DNA of 5,997 bases from JBJENW01 sp051880395 (lineage in GTDB: Bacteria; Bacillota; Clostridia; Lachnospirales; Lachnospiraceae), in contig JBJENW010000367.1 of assembly GCA_051880395.1 (NCBI GenBank), positions 1-5,997 on the forward strand. The letters run 5' to 3'. The position numbers and the translations under genes were made by a program. Below the pieces are notes generated by a model. It was not told where the DNA came from. It searched no databases and saw only the letters and a list, made by a program, of their open reading frames with translations. Numbering within the stretch: the stretch's first letter is position 1; each line of letters starts with the position of its first letter. This document shows, in pieces, positions 5,905 to 5,997 of the stretch.

Positions 5905-5933
5905 TTGAAATCGGAGTAAAGATGTAGGATAAT
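5905..5933 (+). promoter_or_regulatory. Possible divergent sigma-A promoter on the plus strand
   Basis: TTGAAA (5905-5910), 17 nt, then GATAAT (5928-5933). A start near 5940 would drive a gene beyond the right edge, perhaps the regulator or transporter of the operon. The inverted CGGAG core lies in its spacer and the two direct repeats lie just upstream. AT-rich DNA gives such matches by chance, and no coding start is visible before the window ends. Confidence 0.45.
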
Positions 5934-5953
5934 ATACCTATGATAATGATGTT

Positions 5954-5982
5954 GGGGTCAAAACCATAAATAGCTTTGCCCC
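5954..5982. repeat. GC-rich hairpin in AT-rich intergenic DNA
   Basis: GGGGTCAAA (5954-5962) pairs with TTTGCCCC (5975-5982), 8 bp with one bulged T and a 12-nt loop, followed on the plus strand by TATTTCTAT. It stands out from its AT-rich surroundings. It might be a weak terminator, a leader hairpin for a plus-strand transcript starting near 5940, or a copy of a dispersed intergenic repeat. Confidence 0.45.
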
Positions 5983-5997
5983 TATTTCTATAGCACC

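Overview
The window looks like chromosomal DNA from a low-to-moderate GC anaerobic Firmicute, most plausibly a gut clostridium of the Lachnospiraceae type. The reasons are strong AGGAGG-like ribosome binding sites, AT-rich intergenic DNA, sigma-A style promoters, and a split (two-gene) transketolase next to an FGGY sugar kinase. The species assignment is inference. I see no rRNA, tRNA, CRISPR array, insertion sequence or phage gene.

Left part, plus strand (1-1520): the last codons of a gene resembling the C-terminus of TcdA/ThiF-like tRNA threonylcarbamoyladenosine dehydratase, then a 446-residue membrane protein of unknown function (130-1470), then a strong hairpin terminator (1485-1520). 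A short convergent intergenic stretch (1521-1699) holds only small inverted repeats.

Middle and right part, minus strand (5801 down to 1700): a compact four-gene operon read right to left. The order is transketolase C-terminal half (5720-4785), transketolase N-terminal half (4775-3948), FGGY carbohydrate kinase (3935-2412) and a cyclase/kynurenine-formamidase-fold hydrolase (2386-1700). Gaps are 9, 12 and 25 nt, and ribosome binding sites overlap the preceding stop codon at the first two junctions, so the genes are probably translationally coupled. The likely logic is that the kinase phosphorylates a ketose, the two-subunit transketolase moves a two-carbon unit between the sugar phosphate and a C3/C4 acceptor, and the hydrolase handles a side product, lactone or amide. 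The kinase lacks the usual QMHG xylulose-contacting motif, so ordinary D-xylulose is not the safest guess. D-apulose (D-apiose catabolism) is a precedent in which an FGGY kinase is paired with a split transketolase.

Far right (5721-5997): a regulatory intergenic region. A near-consensus minus-strand promoter (TTGATA-17-TATAAT) has a 19-bp imperfect palindrome centred on its -10 box. CTCCA/TGGAG half-sites recur further upstream with an exact 23-bp period, close to a possible plus-strand promoter. This looks like an operator array controlling the operon. The regulator, sugar transporter and isomerase are not in the window.
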